A stretch of 64,000 nucleotides of DNA from Paractinoplanes rishiriensis (GTDB taxonomy: Bacteria; Actinomycetota; Actinomycetes; Mycobacteriales; Micromonosporaceae), in contig NZ_BOMV01000012.1 of the NCBI RefSeq assembly GCF_016862375.1, positions 110,441-174,440 on the forward strand, written 5' to 3'. Each line of letters begins with the position of its first letter. Position 1 is the first letter of the stretch. Shown here piece after piece: positions 45,536 to 53,010 of this stretch. The position numbers were made by a program, and so were the translations under genes. The notes beneath the pieces were generated by a model that ran no database searches, was not told the DNA's origin, and saw only the letters and a list, made by a program, of their open reading frames with translations.

Positions 45536-46561
45536 CTACCGCAGCAAGCTGGCGGCCAGGCGTTCGATGTGGGTGGCGGGGGTGCCGAACAGCTGGGCCG
45601 ACGACCATGCTCGGCGCAGGTAGAGGTGGGCGTCGTGTTCCCAAGTTATGGCCAGGCCGCCGTGCATCTGGGTCATCTCGGCGGCGATCGCCTGCAGGGT
45701 CTCGGAGCAGGTGACCTTGGCGACTGCCGCGCGTTCGGAGGCGTCGGGGGCTCCGGACACCAGGGCGTCTGCCGCGGCCTCCGCGGCGGCGGTTGCGGCC
45801 TCCAGGCGTACGTGTGCCTCGGCCAGCCGGTGTTGCAGCACCTGGAACGAGCCGATCGGGCGGCCGAACTGGACGCGGGTTTTGGTGTAGTCGAGCGTGA
45901 GCTCGAGGGCTCGGGTCGCGGTGCCCACCTGCTCGGCGGCCAGTGCCACCAGGGCGGTGTCGCGCAGAGCCGGCAGCGGATTGTCGCCGGGCAGGCGGCG
46001 GCCGGGCGTGTCGTCCAGGGTGACCGTGCCGAGGCGGCGGGTGGGGTCGAGGGCGTCGGCGTCCCGGGCGGTGAGGCCGGGCGCGGCGGCGTCCACCTCG
46101 TAGAGGGCGTCGCCGGTGGCCACCAGGAAGGTGTCGGCGGCGGACGCGTCCAGGACCTGGTGCGCCTCGCCGGTCAGCCTGGAGCCGGCGGCCCCGACAG
46201 GATCCAGGATCACGACGGCGGTGCGGTCGCCGGTGGCCAGGCCGGGCAGCAGGCGGGCGCGGGCCTCCTCGTCGGTGGTCAGCAGCAGCGCCTGCCCGGC
46301 GAGGACCGTGGAGAACAGCGGGGCGGGCATCAGGGTGCGGCCCAGTTCGGCCAGCACCACGCAGCTTTCCAGCAGGGTCGCGCCGGCGCCGCCGTACTCC
46401 TCCGGTACGGCCAATCCCGCGACCCCGATCTCCTTGCACAGCCGCGTCCACAACGCGGGGTCGTATCCGGCGGGAAGCGAGGCCGCCTGCCGTGCGTCGT
46501 AGCCGGACAGCAGGCCGCGCACCGCGTCGGCGAGCGCCCGGCGTTCCTCGGTCTGTTCCAT
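45536..46561 (-). CDS. fadE33: acyl-CoA dehydrogenase subunit (FadE33-like)
   Basis: This 341-residue acyl-CoA dehydrogenase has EIGVAGLAVPEEYGGAGATLLE, TKTRVQFGRPIGSFQVLQHRLAEAHVRLE and MHGGLAITWEHDAHLYLRRAWSSAQLFG. In KstR2 regulons FadE31, FadE32 and FadE33 are encoded together and work on the C/D-ring propionyl-CoA thioesters. Assignment to FadE33 follows the order fadD3...fadE31-fadE32-fadE33. ATG 46561 follows a GAGGTGAG site. It is last in the minus-strand operon. Confidence 0.85.
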   Translation of the reverse strand: MEQTEERRALADAVRGLLSGYDARQAASLPAGYDPALWTRLCKEIGVAGLAVPEEYGGAGATLLESCVVLAELGRTLMPAPLFSTVLAGQALLLTTDEEARARLLPGLATGDRTAVVILDPVGAAGSRLTGEAHQVLDASAADTFLVATGDALYEVDAAAPGLTARDADALDPTRRLGTVTLDDTPGRRLPGDNPLPALRDTALVALAAEQVGTATRALELTLDYTKTRVQFGRPIGSFQVLQHRLAEAHVRLEAATAAAEAAADALVSGAPDASERAAVAKVTCSETLQAIAAEMTQMHGGLAITWEHDAHLYLRRAWSSAQLFGTPATHIERLAASLLR

Positions 46562-46563
46562 GC

Positions 46564-47478
46564 TCACCTCGTCAGTTCCGCCATCAGCCGGGCCCGGTGC
46601 TGGGCGGACGTGCCCCAGGCCAGTTCGAGAACCCGCACTTTTGTCAGCCATCGGCCCAACCCGTGCTCGTGCGTGTAGCCGATGGCCCCGTGCACCTGCA
46701 GCGCCGCCCGCGCGGCCCGGTGCGCGGCGTCACCGCACGCAACCTTGGCCGCCGAGACGTCACGCGCCGTGCCGGTGACCGCCGCCGCGTAGAGCAACGG
46801 CCGCGCAAACTCGAGCCCCACCGCGACGTCGGCCAGCAGATGCTGAACGGCCTGGAACGACCCGATCGCCCGGCCGAACTGCCGGCGCGTCCTCGCATAC
46901 TCGACCGAGGTTTCGAGGAGCGCCCGCCCGGCGCCGAGCAACTGCGCAGCGGTGGTCAGGGCGCCAAGATTCACGGCGCGCTCGACGGCGGCGGCCGCAC
47001 CGGTCGCGAGGGTGCCGGCCGCGGTGACCTCGACCAACCGCCGGGACGGATCCATGGAGGCGTGTGCCCGGCCCGGTCGTGCCAGCTGCACGGTGTCGCC
47101 CGCGGTGAGCAGGATGAGGTCGGCCTCCTCGGCGAGCGGGAGCCACGGTGGTCCCGCGAGGGAGGCGACGACGCGGCCGGCGGCGAGTTCGGGCAGCCAT
47201 TTGTCGCAGAGGGCGTCGTCGCCGAGCGCGATCAGCAGGGCGGGCACCGCGGCGACGGACGCCGCCACCGGGCCTGGGGTCGCGTGGTGGCCGAGTTCCT
47301 CGGCGGCGACGACGAGGTCGGCGGGTGTGCCGTCCCCGCCACCCCACCGGGCCGGGACCAGCAGCCCCGTCACCCCGATGTGGGCTAGGCGCTCCCAGGT
47401 GGTGCGGTCGCCGTCGGCCAGGAGGTCGTGCAGGGTCGCGGCGAAGGCGGTCTGTTCCGGGGCCGGGGTGAGGTTCAT
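46564..47478 (-). CDS. fadE32: acyl-CoA dehydrogenase subunit (FadE32-like)
   Basis: This is a 304-residue, shorter acyl-CoA dehydrogenase with a reduced N-terminal domain, as is typical of the partner subunits in steroid ACAD heteromers. ETSVEYARTRRQFGRAIGSFQAVQHLLADVAVGLE and QVHGAIGYTHEHGLGRWLTKVRVLELAWG are the C-terminal domain signatures. ATG 47478 overlaps the FadE31 stop by four bases; a longer frame to 48402 is a shadow. The assignment is positional plus family. Confidence 0.85.
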   Translation of the reverse strand: MNLTPAPEQTAFAATLHDLLADGDRTTWERLAHIGVTGLLVPARWGGGDGTPADLVVAAEELGHHATPGPVAASVAAVPALLIALGDDALCDKWLPELAAGRVVASLAGPPWLPLAEEADLILLTAGDTVQLARPGRAHASMDPSRRLVEVTAAGTLATGAAAAVERAVNLGALTTAAQLLGAGRALLETSVEYARTRRQFGRAIGSFQAVQHLLADVAVGLEFARPLLYAAAVTGTARDVSAAKVACGDAAHRAARAALQVHGAIGYTHEHGLGRWLTKVRVLELAWGTSAQHRARLMAELTR

Positions 47479-48569
47479 CGGGGCAGGCCCAGCACTCGCT
47501 GTGCGAGGATGTTGCGCTGGATCTCGTTGGTGCCGGCGTAGATCGGGCCGGCCAGCGCGAACAGGTAACCGTCCGTCCACTCCGGAGAGATCTCGGCGCG
47601 CGGGCCCAGCACGTCCAGCGCCGACTCGTGCAGGGCCACGTCCAAGGTCGACCAGAACAGCTTGGTGGCGCTCGGGGCGGCGTCCACGCCGGTGAAAGCG
47701 CGCATCCGGTAGGCCTGGCTCGCGATCCACGCGTCGGCCACCCGGTCCCGTAGCGCGGGGTCGGCACCGCAGGACTGCCACAGGGTCACCAGGCGGGCTG
47801 CGGCGGCGACGTACCGGCCGGGGCTGCGGAGGGTGAGGCCGCGTTCGTGACCGGCGGTGCTCATCGCCACCCGCCAGCCGTCGCCGGGAGTGCCGATCAC
47901 GTCGTCGTCGGGGACGAAGACGTCGTCCAGGAAGATTTCGGCGAAGCCCGGGTCGCCGTCCAGCTGGGCTATCGGGCGTACGGTCACACCCGGGGCTCGG
48001 AGGTCGAACATCAGGTAGGTCAGGCCGTGGTGGCGGGACGCCGCGGGGTCGGTGCGGAACAGGCCGAACGCCCGGTCGGCCACCACCGCGCGGGAGCTCC
48101 ACGTCTTCTGGCCGGTCAGCAGCCAGCCGCCGTCGGCCCGGCGGCCGCGGGAGCGGATGGCGGCCAGGTCGCTGCCGGCCTCCGGCTCGGACCACGCCTG
48201 GGCCCAGACGACCTCGGCGCGGGCCATCGGCGGCAGGATCCGGTCGCGCTGCTCGAGAGTGCCGTGTGCCAGCAGTGTGGGCGCGAGGAGGAACAGGCCG
48301 TTCTGGCCGATCCGGACCGGCGCGCCGGCGGCGTAGTACTCCTCCTCGAACAGCAGCGCGTGCAGCGGGGGTGCCTCGCGACCGCCGTAGGCGACGGGCC
48401 ACGAGACGACCGCGAGTCCGGCCGCGGCGAGGCTCCGCTCCCAGGCCCGGTGCGCCTCGTTGCCCTCCGGGGTGTCCACGCTGGGCAGCGGCGGCGGCAC
48501 GTGGGAGGGCAGCCAGGAGCGCACCTCGTCGCGAAAGGCGACCGCGTCCGCGTCCAGGTCCAGATTCAC
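47475..48569 (-). CDS. fadE31: acyl-CoA dehydrogenase (FadE31-like)
   Basis: This 364-residue acyl-CoA dehydrogenase has the full family pattern: WPVAYGGREAPPLHALLFEEEYYAAGAP, WAQAWSEPEAGSDLAAIRSRGRRADGGWLLTGQKTWSSRA and PIYAGTNEIQRNILAQRVLGLPR at the end. It is the best candidate for the catalytic subunit with FadE32/33. The start is GTG 48569, overlapping the upstream crotonase stop (GTGA). The mycobacterial equivalent is in the KstR2 regulon. Confidence 0.87.
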   Translation of the reverse strand: MNLDLDADAVAFRDEVRSWLPSHVPPPLPSVDTPEGNEAHRAWERSLAAAGLAVVSWPVAYGGREAPPLHALLFEEEYYAAGAPVRIGQNGLFLLAPTLLAHGTLEQRDRILPPMARAEVVWAQAWSEPEAGSDLAAIRSRGRRADGGWLLTGQKTWSSRAVVADRAFGLFRTDPAASRHHGLTYLMFDLRAPGVTVRPIAQLDGDPGFAEIFLDDVFVPDDDVIGTPGDGWRVAMSTAGHERGLTLRSPGRYVAAAARLVTLWQSCGADPALRDRVADAWIASQAYRMRAFTGVDAAPSATKLFWSTLDVALHESALDVLGPRAEISPEWTDGYLFALAGPIYAGTNEIQRNILAQRVLGLPR

Positions 48570-49402
48570 TGGGCGGCCTTCTTCATCGCGGCGGGATCCA
48601 TGCCGGCCAGCGGATCGGCACTCACCTCGGCGTTGTGCGCGTGGGCGACGTGGTGCAGGCCGAAGACCGCGTCCATGCCGGTGCGCATGCCCATACAGTC
48701 CTCGCACTGGTTGATCGCGCGCTTGGCCAGCGCGAGGCCGAACGCGGGCATCGCGGCGATCTTCTCGGCCAGTTCGAACGTCGAGGTTTCGAGCTCGGCG
48801 CGGGGCACCACCCGGTTGACCATGCCGATCTCGTACGCCCGCCGCGCGCTGAACCGTTCGCCGGTGAAGAGCACCTCGCGGGCGAACCGCGGGCCGAGCA
48901 CCCAGGGATGGGCGAAGTATTCGACACCGGGAATGCCCATGCGCAGCACCGGATCGGCGAAGAACGCGTCGTCGGCCGCCACGATCAGGTCGCACACCCA
49001 CGCCAGCATCAGGCCGCCCGCGATGCACGCGCCCTGCACCATGGCCACGGCCGGTTTCGGCATCTCCCGCCAGCGCCGGCACATGCCCAGGTAGACCTCG
49101 GTCTCCCGGGCGTACCGGCGGTCGGCGCCGGCCTTGTCGGTGTGGTCCCACCAGAGCGCGGCGCGGCGCTCGAACGACGTGTCGGCGTCCCGTTCGGGTG
49201 TGCCGATGTCGTGGCCGGCCGAGAAGTGGTCGCCGGCACCGGCCAGCACGATGACAGCCACCTCGGGGTCGTCCACCGCTCGTCCGAATGCCGCGTCCAA
49301 GGCGTACGTCATCTTGGAATTTTGGGCATTGCGGTAGCGCGGCCGGTTCATGGTGACCAGGGCGATCCGGCCACGGGTTTCGTACTGCACCACGTCGGTC
49401 AT
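48566..49402 (-). CDS. enoyl-CoA hydratase/isomerase family protein (EchA13-like)
   Basis: This 278-residue crotonase-fold enzyme has oxyanion-hole segments HFSAGHDIGTPERD and GACIAGGLMLAWVCDLIVAADDAFFADPVLRMGIPGVEYFAHPW. The sequence style is closer to mycobacterial EchA13 than to the EchA20 usually found in KstR2 clusters, so no echA symbol is given. It overlaps fadD3 upstream and fadE31 downstream by four bases each, within the steroid operon. It likely hydrates, isomerises or cleaves a ring C/D acyl-CoA intermediate. Confidence 0.88.
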   Translation of the reverse strand: MTDVVQYETRGRIALVTMNRPRYRNAQNSKMTYALDAAFGRAVDDPEVAVIVLAGAGDHFSAGHDIGTPERDADTSFERRAALWWDHTDKAGADRRYARETEVYLGMCRRWREMPKPAVAMVQGACIAGGLMLAWVCDLIVAADDAFFADPVLRMGIPGVEYFAHPWVLGPRFAREVLFTGERFSARRAYEIGMVNRVVPRAELETSTFELAEKIAAMPAFGLALAKRAINQCEDCMGMRTGMDAVFGLHHVAHAHNAEVSADPLAGMDPAAMKKAAQ

Positions 49403-50979
49403 GGCGTCGCCTCCGCGCGCAGCAGGTATTTGAGGACCTTGCCGGAGGCGTTGCGCGGCAGGCCGGCCCGGAACCGCACGGCGCGCGGCACCTTGTAGTT
49501 GGCCAGGCGTCCGCGGCAGAAGCCGATCACCTCCAGCTCCGAAAGATCAAAACCAGGACGGCGGACGACGTACGCGGTGCCGACCTCACCCATGCGCTCG
49601 TCCGGCACACCGACCACGGCCGACTCGGAGATCCCGGGCATCGCGGCCAGGGCGCGTTCCACCTCGGCCGGGTACACGTTGAAGCCGCCGCAGATGTACA
49701 TGTCCTTGAGCCGGTCGGTGATGCTGAGGTAGCCGCGGGAGTCCAGCCGGCCCACGTCCCCGGTGTGCAGCCAGCCGTCCGGGTCGATCGCGGCGGCGGT
49801 GGCCTCCGGGTCGTCGAGGTAGCCGAGCATCAGGTTGGGCCCGCGCAGCAGCACCTCGCCGTCCTTGTCGCCGATCCGCACCTCGAACCCGCCCGCGGCC
49901 CGCCCGCACGTGTGCGCGATGGTGTGCGCGTCGTCGCCCGGCCGGCACATGGTGGCCACCACGGCCTCGGTCAGCCCGTACGCCGTCAGGACCGTCTCCA
50001 TGCCCAGCTCGGACCACATCCGCTCGATGAGCGCGGGCGGCACGGTGGCCGCACCGGTGACCGCGAGCCGCAGCGTGGACAGGTCGTGTGCCGCGCGCTC
50101 CGGATGATCGAGAATGCTGGTGTAGAGGGTGGGCGGCCCGGGCAGCACCGTGATCCGCTCACGCGCGATGAGCTCCATCGCCTGAGCCACGTCGAAAACC
50201 GGCTGCGGAACGATGGTGGCGCCGCTGACCAGACAGGCCAGGATGCCCGCCTTGAGCCCGAAACTGTGGAAGAACGGGTTGATCACGAGGTACCGGTCGC
50301 CGGGCCGCAGTCCGCCGATCCGGGCCCAGTCGGCCGCGACGGCCAGCGACTGCCGGTGCGCGCTCATCGCCCCTTTGCTGCGCCCGGTGGTCCCGGAGGT
50401 GAAGAGGATGTCGCTGACGTCATCGGGCGAAATATCCGGCAACACCGAATCATCGGCGCGGAGAAGGAGGGCGCTCCAGGCGAGCGCGGCGGCGGAGGCA
50501 CCGCGGGCAGCCGAGGCCGAGTGTCGGGCCGCGCCGGGCTGCTCGCCGGAGCTGCCCGGGCTTGGCAGCTCCACTATCAAGCCGGGGAGCGGCACCCCAG
50601 CCTCCGTTGCCGCTGCCCGCAACGCCGCCAGCCGGTCCACTCCCAGGAAAGGCCCGGTCACCACCAGCGCGGTCGCGCCGCTGCGGCCGATGATGTCGAG
50701 CGCCTCGACAGCGGTGAAGCGCGTGTTGACCGGCACCAGCGTCGCGCCCGCGCGGCTCGCGCCCAGCGCCGCCAGCACCCAGTGCGCCGTGTTGGGCGCC
50801 CAGATCGCGACCCGCTCGCCCGGCCGCACCCCGCTCGCCGCGAACGCCCGCGCCACCACGCCGGCCTGCTCATCCAGTTCCGCGAAAGACCATCGGCCGG
50901 CCGCCGGTTCGACCAGGGCGGGCGCCGGTCCGTAACGCTGCGCGGCGGCCGCCAGGGCCGCCGGGATGGTGTCTCCCAA
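49399..50979 (-). CDS. fadD3: HIP-CoA ligase FadD3
   Basis: This 526-residue acyl-CoA synthetase probably activates the C/D-ring propionate (HIP) to its CoA thioester. Motifs include DILFTSGTTGRSKGAM (phosphate loop), AYGLTEAV, GWLHTGDVGRLDSRGY and SGKVLKYLLR with the catalytic Lys near the C-terminus. TTG 50979 has GGGAGG 5 nt upstream and gives a normal N-terminus (GDTIPAALAAAAQRYG). An Ala/Ser-rich insert lies near residues 137-167. It diverges from fadE30, with a KstR2 box between. Confidence 0.9.
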   Translation of the reverse strand: MGDTIPAALAAAAQRYGPAPALVEPAAGRWSFAELDEQAGVVARAFAASGVRPGERVAIWAPNTAHWVLAALGASRAGATLVPVNTRFTAVEALDIIGRSGATALVVTGPFLGVDRLAALRAAATEAGVPLPGLIVELPSPGSSGEQPGAARHSASAARGASAAALAWSALLLRADDSVLPDISPDDVSDILFTSGTTGRSKGAMSAHRQSLAVAADWARIGGLRPGDRYLVINPFFHSFGLKAGILACLVSGATIVPQPVFDVAQAMELIARERITVLPGPPTLYTSILDHPERAAHDLSTLRLAVTGAATVPPALIERMWSELGMETVLTAYGLTEAVVATMCRPGDDAHTIAHTCGRAAGGFEVRIGDKDGEVLLRGPNLMLGYLDDPEATAAAIDPDGWLHTGDVGRLDSRGYLSITDRLKDMYICGGFNVYPAEVERALAAMPGISESAVVGVPDERMGEVGTAYVVRRPGFDLSELEVIGFCRGRLANYKVPRAVRFRAGLPRNASGKVLKYLLRAEATP

Positions 50980-51017
50980 CCTGGCCTCCCACGGGTCATC
51001 GCGGTCATGGTCAGCCA

Positions 51018-51031
51018 AGCAAGTGCTTGGT
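51018..51031. promoter_or_regulatory. KstR2 operator (fadD3 / fadE30 divergent promoter)
   Basis: AGCAAGTGCTTGGT matches the KstR2 consensus AnCAAGnnCTTGnT at every fixed position, and the palindrome extends outward by one pair. It lies 38 bp from fadD3 and 36 bp from fadE30. The kstR2 gene itself is not in the window. Confidence 0.9.
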
Positions 51032-51067
51032 AGGGTGAGCCTACGCGCGGTCCGGGAGGTGGCGCCA

Positions 51068-52228
51068 GTGGACGGTGACGAGGAGTTCCGCCGCGAGGTG
51101 CGCGAGTGGCTGGCCGAGAATCTGACCGGCGAGTTGCGCGGCGCCGGCGGTCCCGGCCGGGAAAACGAGGCGTTTCCGCAACGGCTCGCGTTCGCCCGCC
51201 GGCTCGCCGCGGACGGCTGGAGCACCCTCGCCTGGCCGGTCGAGCACGGCGGCCGCGGTGCCCCGCTGAGCCGGCAGGTGATCTTCCACGAGGAATATGC
51301 GAAGGCCGGCGCCCCCAGCCGGGTCGACCACATCGGCACCACCATGGTCGGCCCCACCCTGATGGCGCTCGGCACGCCCGGGCAGCAGCGCCGCTTCCTG
51401 CCCCGGATCGCCGCGGTCGACGAGTTGTGGTGCCAGGGCTATTCCGAACCCGGCGCGGGCTCCGATCTGGCCGGCGTCACCACCCGGGCCCGGCTGGACG
51501 GCGACCAGTGGGTGCTGACCGGGCAGAAGGTGTGGACGTCCCTCGCGCACGTGGCCGACTGGTGCTTCGTGCTGGCCCGCACCGAGCCGGTCCCGCCCGG
51601 CGCTTCCCGGCACGCCGGACTGTCCTACCTGCTCGTGCCGATGCGCCAGCCGGGCGTCACGGTCCGCCCGATCCGGCAGTCGACCGGCGACAGCGAGTTC
51701 AACGAGGTCTTCTTCGACGGCGCCCGCACCGGCCGCGACCTCGTGGTCGGCGAGCCGGGACAGGGCTGGCGGGTCGCCATGGCCACCCTCGCGTTCGAGC
51801 GCGGCGCCGCGACCGTGGGCCAGCAGGTCGGGTTCCAGCGCGACCTGGACGACCTGGTCGACCTGGCCCGGCGCACCGGCGCGGCGGCCGACCCGGCCCT
51901 GCGCGAACGGCTCACCCGGGCCTGGATCGACCTGTCGGCGCTACGCGCATACACGATGCGGGCGCTGTCCGCCGCGGAGCCGCCACCGACCACCGCCTCG
52001 GTCATCAAGCTGCTCTGGACCCGCTGGCGGCAGGGCGTCGGCGAACTGGCCATGGACGTGCTCGGCCCGGCCGGCGCGGCCGCCGTGGCGGGGGACGCCG
52101 ACGTCGAGCGGTGGCGGCGGTTCTTCCTGTTCAGCCGGGCCGACACCATCTACGGCGGGTCCAACGAGATCCAGCGCGGCATCGTGGCCGAGCGGGTCCT
52201 CGGGCTGCCCCGCCAGGACCGCCGATGA
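51068..52228 (+). CDS. fadE30: acyl-CoA dehydrogenase FadE30
   Basis: This 386-residue acyl-CoA dehydrogenase strongly resembles mycobacterial FadE30: DEEFRREVREWLAENLTGEL, ELWCQGYSEPGAGSDLAGVTTRARLDGDQWVLTGQKVWTSLAH, VFFDGARTGRDLVVGEPGQGWRVAMATLAFERG and ADTIYGGSNEIQRGIVAERVLGLPR. It oxidises HIP-CoA-type substrates after FadD3. GTG 51068 has GGGAGG 8 nt upstream and fits the family N-terminus. Its stop overlaps the ipdF ATG. Confidence 0.92.
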   Translation: MDGDEEFRREVREWLAENLTGELRGAGGPGRENEAFPQRLAFARRLAADGWSTLAWPVEHGGRGAPLSRQVIFHEEYAKAGAPSRVDHIGTTMVGPTLMALGTPGQQRRFLPRIAAVDELWCQGYSEPGAGSDLAGVTTRARLDGDQWVLTGQKVWTSLAHVADWCFVLARTEPVPPGASRHAGLSYLLVPMRQPGVTVRPIRQSTGDSEFNEVFFDGARTGRDLVVGEPGQGWRVAMATLAFERGAATVGQQVGFQRDLDDLVDLARRTGAAADPALRERLTRAWIDLSALRAYTMRALSAAEPPPTTASVIKLLWTRWRQGVGELAMDVLGPAGAAAVAGDADVERWRRFFLFSRADTIYGGSNEIQRGIVAERVLGLPRQDRR

Positions 52229-53010
52229 CTGGACCGCCGATGACTGGACCGCTGGGGCACGCCCTGCTGGACGGCAAGTCCGTGGTGGTCACCGCGGCCG
52301 CCGGCACCGGGATCGGCGCCGCGGTGGCGCGCCGCTGCCTCGACGAGGGCGCCCGGGTGGTGCTCAGCGACAGTCACGGGCGGCGACTGGACGAGGCCGC
52401 CGGCAAACTGAGCGGTGAATACCCGGGGAGAGTCTGGGCGGTCCCCTGTGACGTGACCGACGAAGACGCCGTTCAAAAACTGATCAAGACTGCCGCCGAC
52501 CGGTGCGGGCGGATCGACGTCCTCGTCAACAATGCGGGCCTCGGCGGCAACCGGCCGGTCATCGAGATGGCCGACGAGGAGTGGCACCGGGTCCTCGACG
52601 TCACGCTGACCGGCACCTTCCGCTGCACCCGGGCCGCGCTGCGCCACATGATCGCGCAGGGCGGCGGCGGTGCGGTGGTCAACAACGCCTCGGTGCTGGG
52701 CTGGCGCGCGCAGGCCGGGCAGGCCCACTACGCGGCGGCCAAGGCGGGCGTCATGGCGTTCACCCGCTGCACCGCGCTCGATGTGGCCGCGTACGGCATC
52801 AGGGTCAATGCGGTGGCACCCAGCCTGGCCACCCACCCCCACCTCAGCAAGGTGATCAGCGAGGAGGAACTCGCCGGGCTGGCGGCGCGCGAGGCCTTCG
52901 GCCGTGCCGCCCGGCCCTGGGAGGTGGCCACCGTGGTCGCGTTCCTGGCCAGCGACTACGCGTCCTATCTCACCGGCGAGGTGATCTCCGTGAGCAGCCA
53001 GCACCCGTGA
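52225..53010 (+). CDS. ipdF: short-chain dehydrogenase IpdF
   Basis: This 261-residue SDR oxidises the ring hydroxyl of the C/D-ring propionyl-CoA in the KstR2 pathway. Rossmann motif VTAAAGTGIGAAVARR, DVLVNNAGLGGNRPV, catalytic NNASVLGWRAQAGQAHYAAAKAG (Ser, Tyr, Lys) and the end SYLTGEVISVSSQHP closely follow Rv3559c. ATG 52225 overlaps the fadE30 stop (ATGA); a second in-frame ATG at 52240 comes from a 15-bp duplication. The stop overlaps the start of the aftD-like gene. Confidence 0.93.
   Translation: MTGPPMTGPLGHALLDGKSVVVTAAAGTGIGAAVARRCLDEGARVVLSDSHGRRLDEAAGKLSGEYPGRVWAVPCDVTDEDAVQKLIKTAADRCGRIDVLVNNAGLGGNRPVIEMADEEWHRVLDVTLTGTFRCTRAALRHMIAQGGGGAVVNNASVLGWRAQAGQAHYAAAKAGVMAFTRCTALDVAAYGIRVNAVAPSLATHPHLSKVISEEELAGLAAREAFGRAARPWEVATVVAFLASDYASYLTGEVISVSSQHP

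Noticed and set aside
52503..53006. Extension of the aftD frame upstream to 52503
   Set aside because: It shadows ipdF in another frame; the GTG at 53007 overlaps the ipdF stop like the other genes of the operon.
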